Source: a virus. Taken from it: a DNA stretch of 28,552 bases. The notes under the pieces are model-generated. The model had not been told where the DNA came from. It searched no databases and saw only the letters and a list, made by a program, of their open reading frames with translations. Below are positions 7,818-15,568 of the stretch, piece after piece (the first letter of the stretch is position 1; every line of letters begins with the position of its first letter). Where the stretch lies: IMG/VR virus record IMGVR_UViG_3300042922_001447, positions 1-28,552 of that record; one strand, written 5' to 3'. A program made the position numbers and the translations under genes.

Positions 7818-9928
7818 CCGGCGTTAAGCTCCTGCCATTCGGCCAACTGGGCCGGGGTGATTCCGTTCGGGGCGTTGATATAGGTGTCGCCCCATGTTTT
7901 ACGGCTATCCACAACGGTTTTGCTGTCAGATTTAACCTGGCTCATCAGGCCCCCGCGTGGGATATCCGCATTGATTTTGTTGCCCGCCAGCAAAGACGGC
8001 GCGTTCAGCGCTGGCGGACCAGCAGCACCATCAGAAATAACAGTGGGTGCCGGTATCGCCGACCCGGCAGACGGTGAAACGGTCTTGAGATCGATATTGA
8101 CGCCGGGGATTTTGTTAAGCTTCTCGGCGATCCAGTTATAGGTAGACGCAAAGGTGTTTTTTAGGACATCAAAAAGCTTACGGAATACACCGCCGATGGT
8201 ATCCGCGAACCCTTCAAAGGCGGCAAGCGGTGACAGACCAGAGAAGAATTCAACCACGGCGGCCCAGCCGTCAGTGATGGATTGCCAGACGCTGGCAAAC
8301 ACCTGGCCGACCTGCGCGGCTACACTCATCACCCATGCAAAGGCCTCGGTGTTCATCACTGCCGCTTTCAGTTCTTCCCAGTGGTTGACGACATACCAGA
8401 CACCCAGCCCCAGCAATGCCAGGGCGGCAATAATCAGGGTGATCGGGCTGGTCAGCAGTTGCATGGCCGCACCGGCAAACATGGTTGCCACGCCATACAC
8501 ACGCATGGCAACGGCTCCGGCTTTTAACACGACATTCCAGGCAACCAGCGCGACACGGCAAACACCGGTCCACAGGGCTAACAGCTTCGACTGGATCCAC
8601 AGTGCAGCCAGACCAATGCGGGTTGTCAGCAGCGACGGACGCAACAAGTTAAGCGTCCATACCAGGGCTTTCCAGGCTCCGCCCAGCACTTTTGCGATTG
8701 CACTCAGGCCCACCATAGTGAATCCAAAAATGCCCATCACGATATTCGTTGCCGCACCGGCCAGCCCGAAGGACAGCACGCCCAGGGTGATATAACCCAG
8801 CCAGCGGGCAATGTTGGGGAACATTTCCAGCCAGCGGGCGAATTTCGCCCCTACATCGGCAACGCGGTTCATCATCGGTGTAAGGATAGGGATCAGCGTA
8901 TTGCCCAGCGCGACACGCATCGCGTAAAACGTCGCGACGATCCGTTCCCACGGCTTCGCCATACGTTCGGCCATTTCCTGAGCGCGCTTCATGCCATCAT
9001 TGCGCCCCAGTTCTGTGATATTGCGGTTTAAAATTGCCTGCTGGCCGTACAACTTTTTGATGACATCAGCACCGCCACCGAAAGCGGCGTCCAGCGCCTG
9101 CTGGGCTTTGACGTTCCCTTCAATGCTGGCTCCGTATTTATCTTGCAGCTTTTGCAGGATGTCGCCCATTGGCAGCATTTTGCCGGTTGCATCAACGAAG
9201 CTCATTCCCAGTTTTTCAGCCGCAGCCGGTGCGCTTCGCAAAAACTGCTCGTAGATGCCGCTTGACTCAGTGCCCAGGGTGCGCGAGAGGGTGCCCAGCA
9301 CCGCGAACTGTTCATCCATGCTAACGCCGAAGTCAGCCCCGGCATTTTTGGTGCCCTCGATAAGCTCCTGCATGGTCTGCATTTTCACGCCGAAGTTTTG
9401 CACCATGTAGGCCGTTTTTCCGGCCAGTTCTTCGGCAAACCTGACATGACCCAGGCTGGACAGTTCCGAATTGAAACGGGAAGCCATCGCGCCGATATAT
9501 TCGCCCGCTTCCTCGCCTGTGGCTTTTACGCCTGCCGCCAGAGTGTTGGCCGCCACTGTCACACGTGGCAGATCGGCATCAGAAAGACCAGCCATTGCGC
9601 CTTTCATTGCATAACTGGAATTCACCACATCAACCGCGCTTTTACCGTAGCGAATGCTGAATTTAAGCGCTTCGCTGGACAGCCTTTTGAGGGTTTCTTC
9701 GGCCACGCCTTTGGCACCCACTTCCGAAAGTGCTGCATTCATTTCATACGCAGGGCCAACCACCCCCGCGATGGACTGGGCAACACCCCAGACCGCCGCC
9801 GCACCGATACCGATTTTTGTAAAAGACGCCTGCGATTTTTCGGCAAAGCCAGTCAGCGAAGACTGGGCCGTTTTTAATGGCCGTGTCAGCTTGTCAATCA
9901 GGCTCAGCGTAAAATCCAGGTGACTCAT
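7814..9928 (-). CDS. Tail tape measure protein (gpT-like)
   Basis: A 704-residue protein with the phage tape measure signature in the N-terminal half (ALSEVGAKGVAEETL; SYAMKGAMAG; MASRFNSELSSLG). Strongly hydrophobic segments run from about 375 to 520, including LITLIIAALALLGLGVWYVV-type stretches, which are thought to cross the inner membrane during DNA injection. A Gly/Pro/Ala-rich C-terminal tail follows. Length fits a short P2/HP1-class contractile tail. The GGAAG ribosome site sits in the end of the chaperone extension, and the ATG lies just 2 nt past the extension's TGA. Confidence 0.95.
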   Translation of the reverse strand: MSHLDFTLSLIDKLTRPLKTAQSSLTGFAEKSQASFTKIGIGAAAVWGVAQSIAGVVGPAYEMNAALSEVGAKGVAEETLKRLSSEALKFSIRYGKSAVDVVNSSYAMKGAMAGLSDADLPRVTVAANTLAAGVKATGEEAGEYIGAMASRFNSELSSLGHVRFAEELAGKTAYMVQNFGVKMQTMQELIEGTKNAGADFGVSMDEQFAVLGTLSRTLGTESSGIYEQFLRSAPAAAEKLGMSFVDATGKMLPMGDILQKLQDKYGASIEGNVKAQQALDAAFGGGADVIKKLYGQQAILNRNITELGRNDGMKRAQEMAERMAKPWERIVATFYAMRVALGNTLIPILTPMMNRVADVGAKFARWLEMFPNIARWLGYITLGVLSFGLAGAATNIVMGIFGFTMVGLSAIAKVLGGAWKALVWTLNLLRPSLLTTRIGLAALWIQSKLLALWTGVCRVALVAWNVVLKAGAVAMRVYGVATMFAGAAMQLLTSPITLIIAALALLGLGVWYVVNHWEELKAAVMNTEAFAWVMSVAAQVGQVFASVWQSITDGWAAVVEFFSGLSPLAAFEGFADTIGGVFRKLFDVLKNTFASTYNWIAEKLNKIPGVNIDLKTVSPSAGSAIPAPTVISDGAAGPPALNAPSLLAGNKINADIPRGGLMSQVKSDSKTVVDSRKTWGDTYINAPNGITPAQLAEWQELNAG

Positions 9929-9929
9929 A

Positions 9930-10387
9930 TCATCTTCCGTTCAGTGCAATGGCGATGCCTTCCGCCGTTTTGTTCGCCCTGGTTCTGGCGAAATACTCAT
10001 CCAGCCAGATAGCGCGGGCGATGCTCTCTTCGTCGTCAGGTTCGTGCGGGAGGTAGTAGCGGCGAAGGGCAAGGTATTGCTCCAGTCCGTTCGTGCGAAT
10101 GGCCGCCACCCGCGCCGCTAGTTTTTTACTTCGATCTCAAGCTTCGGCGAATAAATTTCATTAACCTTTTCGACGATCTGCATTTCGCAGCCTGGGTAAT
10201 CTTCCATCAGCTTGTTTAAAGCGTCTTTTGACTCAGGATCAACAATGCGGCCCAGATAGGTAGCCATCGGTGCAACCTTGTTGGTCATGGTCATTTCGTT
10301 AATCAGGTTGTTATAAGCGGTTTTGTTCGGCTCAAAGCTCAGGCTGACACCGTCTACGGTCATGACAATTTTTTTTGACTTGCTCAT
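9930..10387 (-). CDS. Tail assembly chaperone, -1 frameshift fusion product (E+E'-like)
   Basis: Predicted 152-residue product. Ribosomes read the 89-codon gene to codon AAC (10123-10121), slip back one base on A AAA AAC, and continue for 63 codons to a TGA at 9932-9930. Reading the extension by hand gives an uninterrupted acidic/Arg-rich peptide beginning LAARVAAIR and ending AIALNGR, which contains a YLALRRYYLPHEPDDEE segment. The design matches P2 E/E+E' and lambda G/GT, in which the long form binds the tape measure and tail tube protein during assembly. The slip is inferred from the site and the open frame, not observed. Confidence 0.85.
10118..10387 (-). CDS. Tail assembly chaperone, short form (gpE-like)
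   Basis: An 89-residue zero-frame product that ends EVKN then TAG. It is small and mixed in charge, with the LSFEPNKTAYNNLINEMT segment typical of tail chaperones of P2/HP1 relatives. It should bind the tape measure protein and be absent from mature virions. AGGAAG lies 8 nt before the ATG, and the ATG overlaps the Rz1-like stop (ATGA). It is immediately upstream of the tape measure gene, the standard place. Confidence 0.88.
   Translation of the reverse strand: MSKSKKIVMTVDGVSLSFEPNKTAYNNLINEMTMTNKVAPMATYLGRIVDPESKDALNKLMEDYPGCEMQIVEKVNEIYSPKLEIEVKN
10121..10127 (-). promoter_or_regulatory. Programmed -1 ribosomal frameshift site (AAAAAAC)
   Basis: On the minus strand the codons are GTA AAA AAC TAG, so the heptamer A AAA AAC is exactly in the X XXY YYZ register, one codon before the zero-frame stop. 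AAA-AAC/AAG-type sites are among the most efficient in Escherichia coli (established knowledge). The sequence immediately downstream is very GC-rich (GCGGCGCGGGTGGCGG), which may form a stimulatory structure. Confidence 0.85.
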
Positions 10388-10680
10388 TTGGTTACTTCCT
10401 TTCGTTGTCGAATGATGCCCACCAGGGCGTTATGTCGCACGGCGCAATCGGCATACATCAGCCGATAGGCAGTTAATGCCGCGTCAAAGTCGTTACCGGT
10501 TGGCCCCGCCAGTCTGGGCAGGCTTACCGGGCAAAGGGTTAACTGGTTTTCCTGATAAGGTTCGCTCGGTGCTGGCCGCCATTTCGTTGAACAACCGGAC
10601 GTAATCATCAGAAGCACACACATTGTTAAAAACCGGTTTAATGGTTTCGGTACGGATAATCCGTTCGGTGTGGATCTCAT
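10384..10680 (-). CDS. Rz1-like outer-membrane spanin lipoprotein
   Basis: A 98-residue protein nested in the Rz gene in another frame; the two share 188 nt. It has a basic n-region, a hydrophobic stretch (FLTMCVLLMITSG) and a lipobox-like ITSGC with Cys at residue 30, followed by a Pro-containing region as expected of o-spanins. The start at 10680 has GGAG 10 nt upstream; an internal ATG at 10623 has no clear ribosome site, although it would give a shorter signal. It joins the i-spanin to fuse inner and outer membranes in the last lysis step. P2 LysC has the same nested arrangement. Confidence 0.82.
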   Translation of the reverse strand: MRSTPNGLSVPKPLNRFLTMCVLLMITSGCSTKWRPAPSEPYQENQLTLCPVSLPRLAGPTGNDFDAALTAYRLMYADCAVRHNALVGIIRQRKEVTK

Positions 10681-10873
10681 TGGCTTTTAACTCCGCGAGT
10701 TTCTTTTCCAGCGCTTCGCCTGACTGCCGCGTGACCTCCACGACAATCTGGCGGGTTTGCTCTGCCGATTCATTGGCGGCCAGCTTTAACTTTGCGTCAT
10801 GCCAGTCGTGTGCCTGCCATCCCGCTGACATGGCAGCAATCAGAATTAGCAGTAACCCCAGCAAGTTACGCAT
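10493..10873 (-). CDS. Rz-like inner-membrane spanin
   Basis: A 126-residue protein with an N-terminal membrane anchor (LLGLLLILIAAMSAG), then a charged helical periplasmic domain (about 25-95, with KLKLAANES... and EALEKKLAELKANEI heptads) and a Pro/Gly-rich end. This is the architecture of i-spanins (Rz, P2 LysB). It overlaps the endolysin stop by one base (TGATG) and contains the start of the Rz1-like gene. Together with the Rz1-like lipoprotein it disrupts the outer membrane after the peptidoglycan is cut. Confidence 0.85.
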   Translation of the reverse strand: MRNLLGLLLILIAAMSAGWQAHDWHDAKLKLAANESAEQTRQIVVEVTRQSGEALEKKLAELKANEIHTERIIRTETIKPVFNNVCASDDYVRLFNEMAASTERTLSGKPVNPLPGKPAQTGGANR

Positions 10874-11211
10874 CAGCGGACCCCGTTATGCTCAAGGGAA
10901 AAGTGATTGCCGTCTGGCCTGCTGAACCGGCCACCCCATGCCCCGCCAATGGACTCCCAGTATTCGCCCAGCGGGCGATAGGCTTCGCTGTCGGTCTGAT
11001 ATTCACCGTTGATAAACAGGTTGAAATCCACGGCCAGGCGCTGGGTGTGCAGGCTGTTTGCAATCCCACTGCCTTTTTTGGCATTCAGCGCGGCCTGCTC
11101 TGGCGTGCGGTACGCCTCGCCAAATGTCAGGCGGTAGCCTTTTTCCTCCGCGAAGTGGATCAGATTTGCGATCATCACGGTGAAAAGCTGTTGTTTCTCA
11201 CTCAGTTTCAT
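10873..11211 (-). CDS. Endolysin, M15-family peptidase
   Basis: A 112-residue peptidase. H55 and D62 lie in SLHTQRLAVDFN and H103 in DGNHFSLEH, the two zinc-binding motifs (SxHxxxxAxD and HxxxxH-like) of M15B/C peptidases such as L-alanyl-D-glutamate endolysins. It has no signal peptide, so it needs the holin upstream to reach the cell wall. It differs from the P2 K lysozyme, which cleaves sugars. GGGGAAG precedes the ATG, and the start overlaps the holin end by 14 nt. Confidence 0.92.
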   Translation of the reverse strand: MKLSEKQQLFTVMIANLIHFAEEKGYRLTFGEAYRTPEQAALNAKKGSGIANSLHTQRLAVDFNLFINGEYQTDSEAYRPLGEYWESIGGAWGGRFSRPDGNHFSLEHNGVR

Positions 11212-11509
11212 GACGTTTGCTTCCCCATCGTTTAATCCAGTATTCCGCGAGGCGCTTTAAACCGGCCTCGATAAAGGCGCTCCCCAGGATGCCCAGGGCG
11301 CAGGCAATGCCCACGACAACCAGTTCCGGCATATCCGGGAATTTCAGCAGCGGGATTGCGGCAAGCGGGGCCACCGCAGCCCCCAGAATCATCCGCCCGA
11401 CCAGCAGGCGGGTTGTGATCTGCTCACTGCTGACCATCAGTTGCCCCAGACCAATCACGGCCCCAATCAGCAGCAACTTTGCCAGTAGTGACGTTTCTCC
11501 ATTTGGCAT
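11198..11509 (-). CDS. Holin (three membrane segments, class I-like)
   Basis: A 103-residue protein with hydrophobic segments at about 8-26, 35-55 and 63-84, a short N-terminus and a basic C-terminal tail (KRLAEYWIKRWGSKRH). This is the class I holin pattern. It precedes the endolysin and spanins, and AAAGG lies before the ATG. It should trigger lysis timing by opening the inner membrane. It has no sequence likeness to P2 gpY that I can see, and the exact holin family is not assigned. Confidence 0.85.
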   Translation of the reverse strand: MPNGETSLLAKLLLIGAVIGLGQLMVSSEQITTRLLVGRMILGAAVAPLAAIPLLKFPDMPELVVVGIACALGILGSAFIEAGLKRLAEYWIKRWGSKRHETE

Positions 11510-11513
11510 CGTG

Positions 11514-11972
11514 TTAACCTTTCAGATCGCGAGTGTCGCGGGCTGACAGGTAAGGCACGCCGTCAATCGCTACAAAATCGGGGCTGGTCACCATGAATTT
11601 AATTTTCTTCGTGGTCTTGCTGGCCTCGTTGGGGTTGATGTTCACGATGTCAGACAGCGCAGGCACGCAGCCGAACACCTCGATTTTTTCTTCGTCGTCT
11701 CCGGCGTTGGCGTAGAACAAAAAGTCCTTTGCCGGGATACCGCGCCACGAACCGGCAGATCGGGCCACAGCGGTAAACTTTTTAAAGTTCTGGGAATCGA
11801 CTTCGATTTCCACGTCCGCCGAAACTGACCCTTTTGTATGTCCGTTCGGTACGCCGCGTGTTTGCGCCACGGCGCTGTTATCGGTGATCGTAACGGTGGC
11901 GTTTTCGACGTGAATCATGATCCCGTCATAGTTCACATCAAACGATCCGCCGCTAATGCGCTCTCCACTCAT
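11514..11972 (-). CDS. Major tail tube protein (DUF2597-type)
   Basis: A 152-residue beta-rich protein directly after the sheath gene, the usual sheath-tube order. It shows the pattern of HP1/K139-type tube proteins (SGGSFDVNYDGIMIHVENATVTITDN at the start, then repeated short strands). It differs from P2 FII in sequence. The ATG overlaps the sheath stop (ATGA). The family name is recalled from relatives and rests mainly on position and length. Confidence 0.82.
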   Translation of the reverse strand: MSGERISGGSFDVNYDGIMIHVENATVTITDNSAVAQTRGVPNGHTKGSVSADVEIEVDSQNFKKFTAVARSAGSWRGIPAKDFLFYANAGDDEEKIEVFGCVPALSDIVNINPNEASKTTKKIKFMVTSPDFVAIDGVPYLSARDTRDLKG

Positions 11973-13117
11973 TGCTGGCTCTCCAGTGATGTATCCAGTT
12001 CGATGCTGACGCCGATTTCTTTCGCACTCTCATACGGTCGAACAACAATAAAAATTTGCACCGCAACGTTACTGGTCCAGGTGATAGTGATGTCGCCCTC
12101 TTTTGGCGGTTTCACTTCTCCGGGGAATTCGACCCCGTTGATCTGCGTGGCAATCGACATTTCACGCAGCGGCTTACCGAAATAGGTCTCATGCGCCGCA
12201 ATACTGCCTGGTGTGCTGTTCAGCGAGCGATCCGCAATCTTGGGAATGGCTCGCAAACGGATTCGGCGGGAAGCCTTATCCACGACGCGGACGTTTTCGA
12301 TTACCTGATAATCGCCGCCCTCAACATCCAGCGTGCGACCGTCTGACCAGTAAATGCCGTCATAGTCGTGATACCACATCGGCACGCTGTATCGGCTGAC
12401 CTGAAGTGATTGCAGGACGGCCAGATCCAGCACTTCGCCGGTGCCATCTTTCGGCAATTCATCACTCCCCAGGGCCGTGACTGCCCCCGTTGCCACACGG
12501 GCCGGACTATCGGCCACCGTCACCGAACGGTTGCACAGGCGACCCGCCAGGACGCCGGGTTCGTTACCCCACAGACGCGGTGTAAGCTGTACGCCTGGTG
12601 ATGCAATCCCATCCTGTAGCGCCGTCAGCCTGGTCACATAATCAGCCCATGACTCTGCCTCTGCCGGACCACCCACAGACAGGACAAACCAGACGAAACG
12701 ACCAAATTTTGCCTGTAGCGTTGAACGCATTTCTGTTGCGCGGTTAATAGTGGCTTTTGTTGATGCATCGAATGCCAGGACGACCCCTTCCGTGGATGCC
12801 ACGTTCTGGGCCACCGTGACAGCGTTCATCCAGTCCGCGTCCTGCTCGTAGTCCGGTGCCTCCGTATCTGGCTCCGGCAGTACATGAACATAGGCAAACC
12901 AGTTCTGACCGGCGTTATTGGCGGCAGCAGCCACAACCCGTTTTAACAGGCTGTCGCTGTCACCCAGCGCCTTATCCAGATCGGTTCCGGTGTTAACCGG
13001 CTGGGTTTTGCCGGTGTTGGTGTCGCCATAACCCACAAACAGGACAACGCGTTCGATATCGTTCGTTGTGCCGTTGTAGCGGTTTTTCTGACTAACTGTG
13101 ACTGTCGGCCAGGTCAT
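11969..13117 (-). CDS. Tail sheath protein (DUF2586-type)
   Basis: A 382-residue contractile sheath protein. The N-terminal half has a FVGYGDTN segment and the DLDKALGD motif seen in sheath family members. The C-terminal half carries LNSTPGSIAAHETYFGKPLREM and a final beta segment used for neighbour exchange between sheath subunits. It is about the same length as P2 FI (396) but of a different family branch. It forms the contractile sheath around the tube encoded by the next gene. Start ATG 13117 lies 3 nt after the preceding stop. Confidence 0.9.
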   Translation of the reverse strand: MTWPTVTVSQKNRYNGTTNDIERVVLFVGYGDTNTGKTQPVNTGTDLDKALGDSDSLLKRVVAAAANNAGQNWFAYVHVLPEPDTEAPDYEQDADWMNAVTVAQNVASTEGVVLAFDASTKATINRATEMRSTLQAKFGRFVWFVLSVGGPAEAESWADYVTRLTALQDGIASPGVQLTPRLWGNEPGVLAGRLCNRSVTVADSPARVATGAVTALGSDELPKDGTGEVLDLAVLQSLQVSRYSVPMWYHDYDGIYWSDGRTLDVEGGDYQVIENVRVVDKASRRIRLRAIPKIADRSLNSTPGSIAAHETYFGKPLREMSIATQINGVEFPGEVKPPKEGDITITWTSNVAVQIFIVVRPYESAKEIGVSIELDTSLESQQ

Positions 13118-13119
13118 TT

Positions 13120-13815
13120 TTACCCCCTGATATCCTGCGCGTTGACATCCCAGCCGAAGCCGATTGCCTGCATTTGCCGCGCAATGATTTGGTTAAATTC
13201 ATCGTTACTGACTCCCAGAAAGACGCGCCCCGGAATGTCTATGGTCCATGTGCCCTTGGCTGGCGTACCTTTAAGCTTTCGGATTAATAGCCCCGCCTGC
13301 GCCATGCTCATGGTTTCCATGATTTGTTTGCTGGACGGCTTCACCCAGCGTTTGCCCTTGCGGACTTTGTACCCCAGCGCCCGCAGACGCTTTGCCTGAC
13401 GCGGTAATGCGGGCTGGTTTGCCTGCGGTTTGCGCGGGGCGGTGTTGGCTTTCATCTGGATCCGCGCACCGTCCTGCTGGACGGCACCGACCAGACCCGC
13501 CGCGACGGGCTTGTTTCCGTTGCGGTAGTTTCCGCCCTTGAGATAAACCCTGACGCCCTGAATTTCGGGCATTTCCCGCACGGCCAGCAGTCTGGGCAGA
13601 CCCTTAAGCATTTTCCCTTTGCCGCGCTTACGCGGTGCCCACGGCGTGCCATCCGGGGCCGCCTGCTGGCGCTGGTGACGTTTGGCCGCTGTGATAATGC
13701 CCAGCTTTGCCACGCGCCATAAAAGACGCTGCCGCTTGCGCGGGGGAAGATCGGCTTGGGCCAGCTTTTCACGCATCAGCTTTAGCTGTTGCTGATTTAG
13801 CTCTCCACGGATCAC
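13120..13815 (-). CDS. Virion morphogenesis / tail completion protein S-like
   Basis: A 231-residue basic protein (many Lys/Arg; RKRQRLLWRV, PRKRGKGKM) of the P2 gpS/virion morphogenesis type. The characteristic RHQRQQAAPDGTPWAPRK segment lies near the N-terminus. P2 gpS is 150 residues, so this one is longer. It completes the tail terminus and head-tail joining (by homology). It begins with GTG at 13815, overlapping the R-like stop (GTGA); the ribosome site is weak, so the coupling may matter. An ATG at residue 14 is an alternative start. Confidence 0.82.
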   Translation of the reverse strand: MIRGELNQQQLKLMREKLAQADLPPRKRQRLLWRVAKLGIITAAKRHQRQQAAPDGTPWAPRKRGKGKMLKGLPRLLAVREMPEIQGVRVYLKGGNYRNGNKPVAAGLVGAVQQDGARIQMKANTAPRKPQANQPALPRQAKRLRALGYKVRKGKRWVKPSSKQIMETMSMAQAGLLIRKLKGTPAKGTWTIDIPGRVFLGVSNDEFNQIIARQMQAIGFGWDVNAQDIRG

Positions 13816-14288
13816 GATGCATCACCGATATGGACAATGACTTCGGCGTCCTCTGCGACCCAGATTTCCGGGTTGACGATATCCCACGTTTTATCCCTGA
13901 ACGGGATCGGGCCGTCTGCCACTTCACGGATGACCACCGGGTCAGCCAGTCCGATGACTACATCAAGGATGCACGTTCCCTCGTCGTCGAACTCCGGGTC
14001 CACGGTCGGATCGGCTAATTTCAGCTCGTCGCGCAGCTCGTTGGCGTGCTCATCCACCCAGGCCAGCACCAGGGCGTAAATCAGGCCTGGCGAATATTTG
14101 CGAAACGGGAAGTTATCCCATGACAAGCGGGCGCTGTATGTCAGCACGCCGATCCGCCGCTGGCCGTTCCCCAGCGCTTTTGCACTGCGGACCAGTTCGC
14201 AATCATCCATTGAACTGGAAAACATCTGCATGGCATCGTGTGGCAGGTTTGCCGTGATAAACGCCGTCAGGCTTTCCAGTTGGCTCAT
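13812..14288 (-). CDS. Tail completion protein R-like
   Basis: A 158-residue acidic protein in the place of P2 gpR, directly before the S-like gene. It starts MSQLESLTAFITANL and carries DNFPFRKYSPGLIYALVLAWVDEHANEL, a segment typical of the gpR/tail-completion family. The C-terminal part is acidic (DPTVDPEFDDEGTCILDVVIGLADPV). It is expected at the tail-head interface. The ATG overlaps the L stop (ATGA). No catalytic motif is expected or seen. Confidence 0.78.
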   Translation of the reverse strand: MSQLESLTAFITANLPHDAMQMFSSSMDDCELVRSAKALGNGQRRIGVLTYSARLSWDNFPFRKYSPGLIYALVLAWVDEHANELRDELKLADPTVDPEFDDEGTCILDVVIGLADPVVIREVADGPIPFRDKTWDIVNPEIWVAEDAEVIVHIGDAS

Positions 14289-14758
14289 ATCAAATGCACC
14301 CCTACGCGTGGCTGTTGCAGCATGTTGCGCATCACGTTGGCCGCTTCGGCCAGCAGGTTGGCGCGGGTGTCCAGGCTTTCCTGTCCCGGGTGTGACTCAC
14401 GCCGTCCGATGGTGGCGAACTCGCCCAGCAAGTCGGCTTTGGCGCGGGCGTATACCGCTTTTTTGTACTGGGCTGTTAACTGAGTTTCGCCTCCCAGCTT
14501 TGCGCCCGGCACGTCGGCTGCCCGTTCGCATCCTTTCCCGTTCCAGTAGGCCACCACGTCGGCCAGCGTCGTGTTGACCTCTGCAATTGCCGCCAACAGG
14601 GCAACGCCTGCGGTATCTGGCGGCAGGTCTGCGGGCAGGGTGCGCGATACCTGAAATTCAGCCAGATCCAAATCAGGCCAGAATGTCACGCCGTTGGTGA
14701 TAACGGTCGGCGTGACCGTTAACGGTTTGCCGCTGATACTGAAACTTGGGCCACTCAT
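14285..14758 (-). CDS. L: Head completion protein L
   Basis: A 157-residue protein of the P2 gpL family. The FWPDLDLAEFQVSRTLPADLP segment and QLTAQYKKAVYARAKADLLGEFATIGRRE near 90-130 are family hallmarks. P2 gpL acts at the portal vertex to stabilise packaged DNA. It is separated from M by the only sizeable gap inside the operon (103 nt), which contains a small hairpin. It overlaps the R-like gene by 4 nt. Confidence 0.93.
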   Translation of the reverse strand: MSGPSFSISGKPLTVTPTVITNGVTFWPDLDLAEFQVSRTLPADLPPDTAGVALLAAIAEVNTTLADVVAYWNGKGCERAADVPGAKLGGETQLTAQYKKAVYARAKADLLGEFATIGRRESHPGQESLDTRANLLAEAANVMRNMLQQPRVGVHLI

Positions 14759-14808
14759 CGTTTACACCTTGTCTGCAAAAGAAACGGGCTAACGGGATCC
14801 ATAGCCAA

Positions 14809-14823
14809 CAACCCAGAGGGTTG
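14809..14823 (-). repeat. Perfect hairpin in the M-L intergenic gap
   Basis: CAACCC-AGA-GGGTTG on the plus strand (6-bp stem, 3-nt loop) lies about 40 nt after the M stop and about 50 nt before the L start on the minus strand. A GC-rich run lies on its upstream side. There is no T-run after it, so it is not an intrinsic terminator; it may be an RNA-processing or stabilising element. Confidence 0.45.
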
Positions 14824-14861
14824 ATGCCTCCCCCGCGCCCGTCCCGGCTCTGCGGGAGTCG

Positions 14862-15566
14862 TTATTGCTTGTTCAGGCTGTTAATACGGGCGCGGATCTT
14901 GTCGCGCATGGTCCTGACACCGGCGTTTTTGTTGTACGCGTGCGCCTGGGCCAGCAGGGCATCAGCCCGTTCAAGCGTTTCGACGTCATCCACGGCAGTG
15001 GCACGCGGCTGGCCTTTCTCGTCACGCAGCATGTAAAGCCCTGCGAACTTGAACCATTTTGCGTTTATGTCTTCGTGAAGACGCCACTTTTCACGGATGC
15101 TTTCGAAAGTGCGGCTGAAATATGGCTCAACGCTGTGACCGGCTTCCGCCTGGGCCTCTGCCCATTCCAGCACCGTATCAGCCACGAATGCGGGCATGGT
15201 GCTTTTGAAGTTCTCCGGCATCGACTGGTTTTCAGTGATAGCCACGTCGGCCCAGTCCAGCGCCTTACCCATTTCCCCCGTGTCGAACAACCAGATCACG
15301 CAGTAAACCAGGGCCGGATTTGCGAATCGGGTCTCACCGGCAAGATAGGTCTCAACGGTCGGCATCCAGCGCGGCAACAACACATCGCGTTTAAATTCGA
15401 TGCGATCTTCGGTACGCGGCAGGCTGCGGAGTTGCTCCACATCTTTTTCCAGTTCCAGCTTTTGCAGGTGGAAGCTAACCGGCGAGGACGCCAGGGCTTC
15501 GCGGTTATCCAGCGCCTTTGCAGTTTTGACGCGTGCGCGGTGTCGCTGACACGGGGACATAGCCAT
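14862..15566 (-). CDS. M: Terminase small subunit M (endonuclease partner)
   Basis: A 234-residue protein of the P2 gpM family. The N-terminal helix carries SPCQRHR; DRIEFKRDVLLPRWMPTVETYLAG occurs around 55-80 and VIWLFDTGEMGKALDWADVAI around 90. P2 gpM binds cos and supplies the cleavage activity while P is the ATPase. Start ATG 15566 has GAGG 10 nt upstream; a second ATG two codons on would give nearly the same protein. The stop is followed by the hairpin gap before L. Confidence 0.95.
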   Translation of the reverse strand: MAMSPCQRHRARVKTAKALDNREALASSPVSFHLQKLELEKDVEQLRSLPRTEDRIEFKRDVLLPRWMPTVETYLAGETRFANPALVYCVIWLFDTGEMGKALDWADVAITENQSMPENFKSTMPAFVADTVLEWAEAQAEAGHSVEPYFSRTFESIREKWRLHEDINAKWFKFAGLYMLRDEKGQPRATAVDDVETLERADALLAQAHAYNKNAGVRTMRDKIRARINSLNKQ

Positions 15567-15568
15567 CT

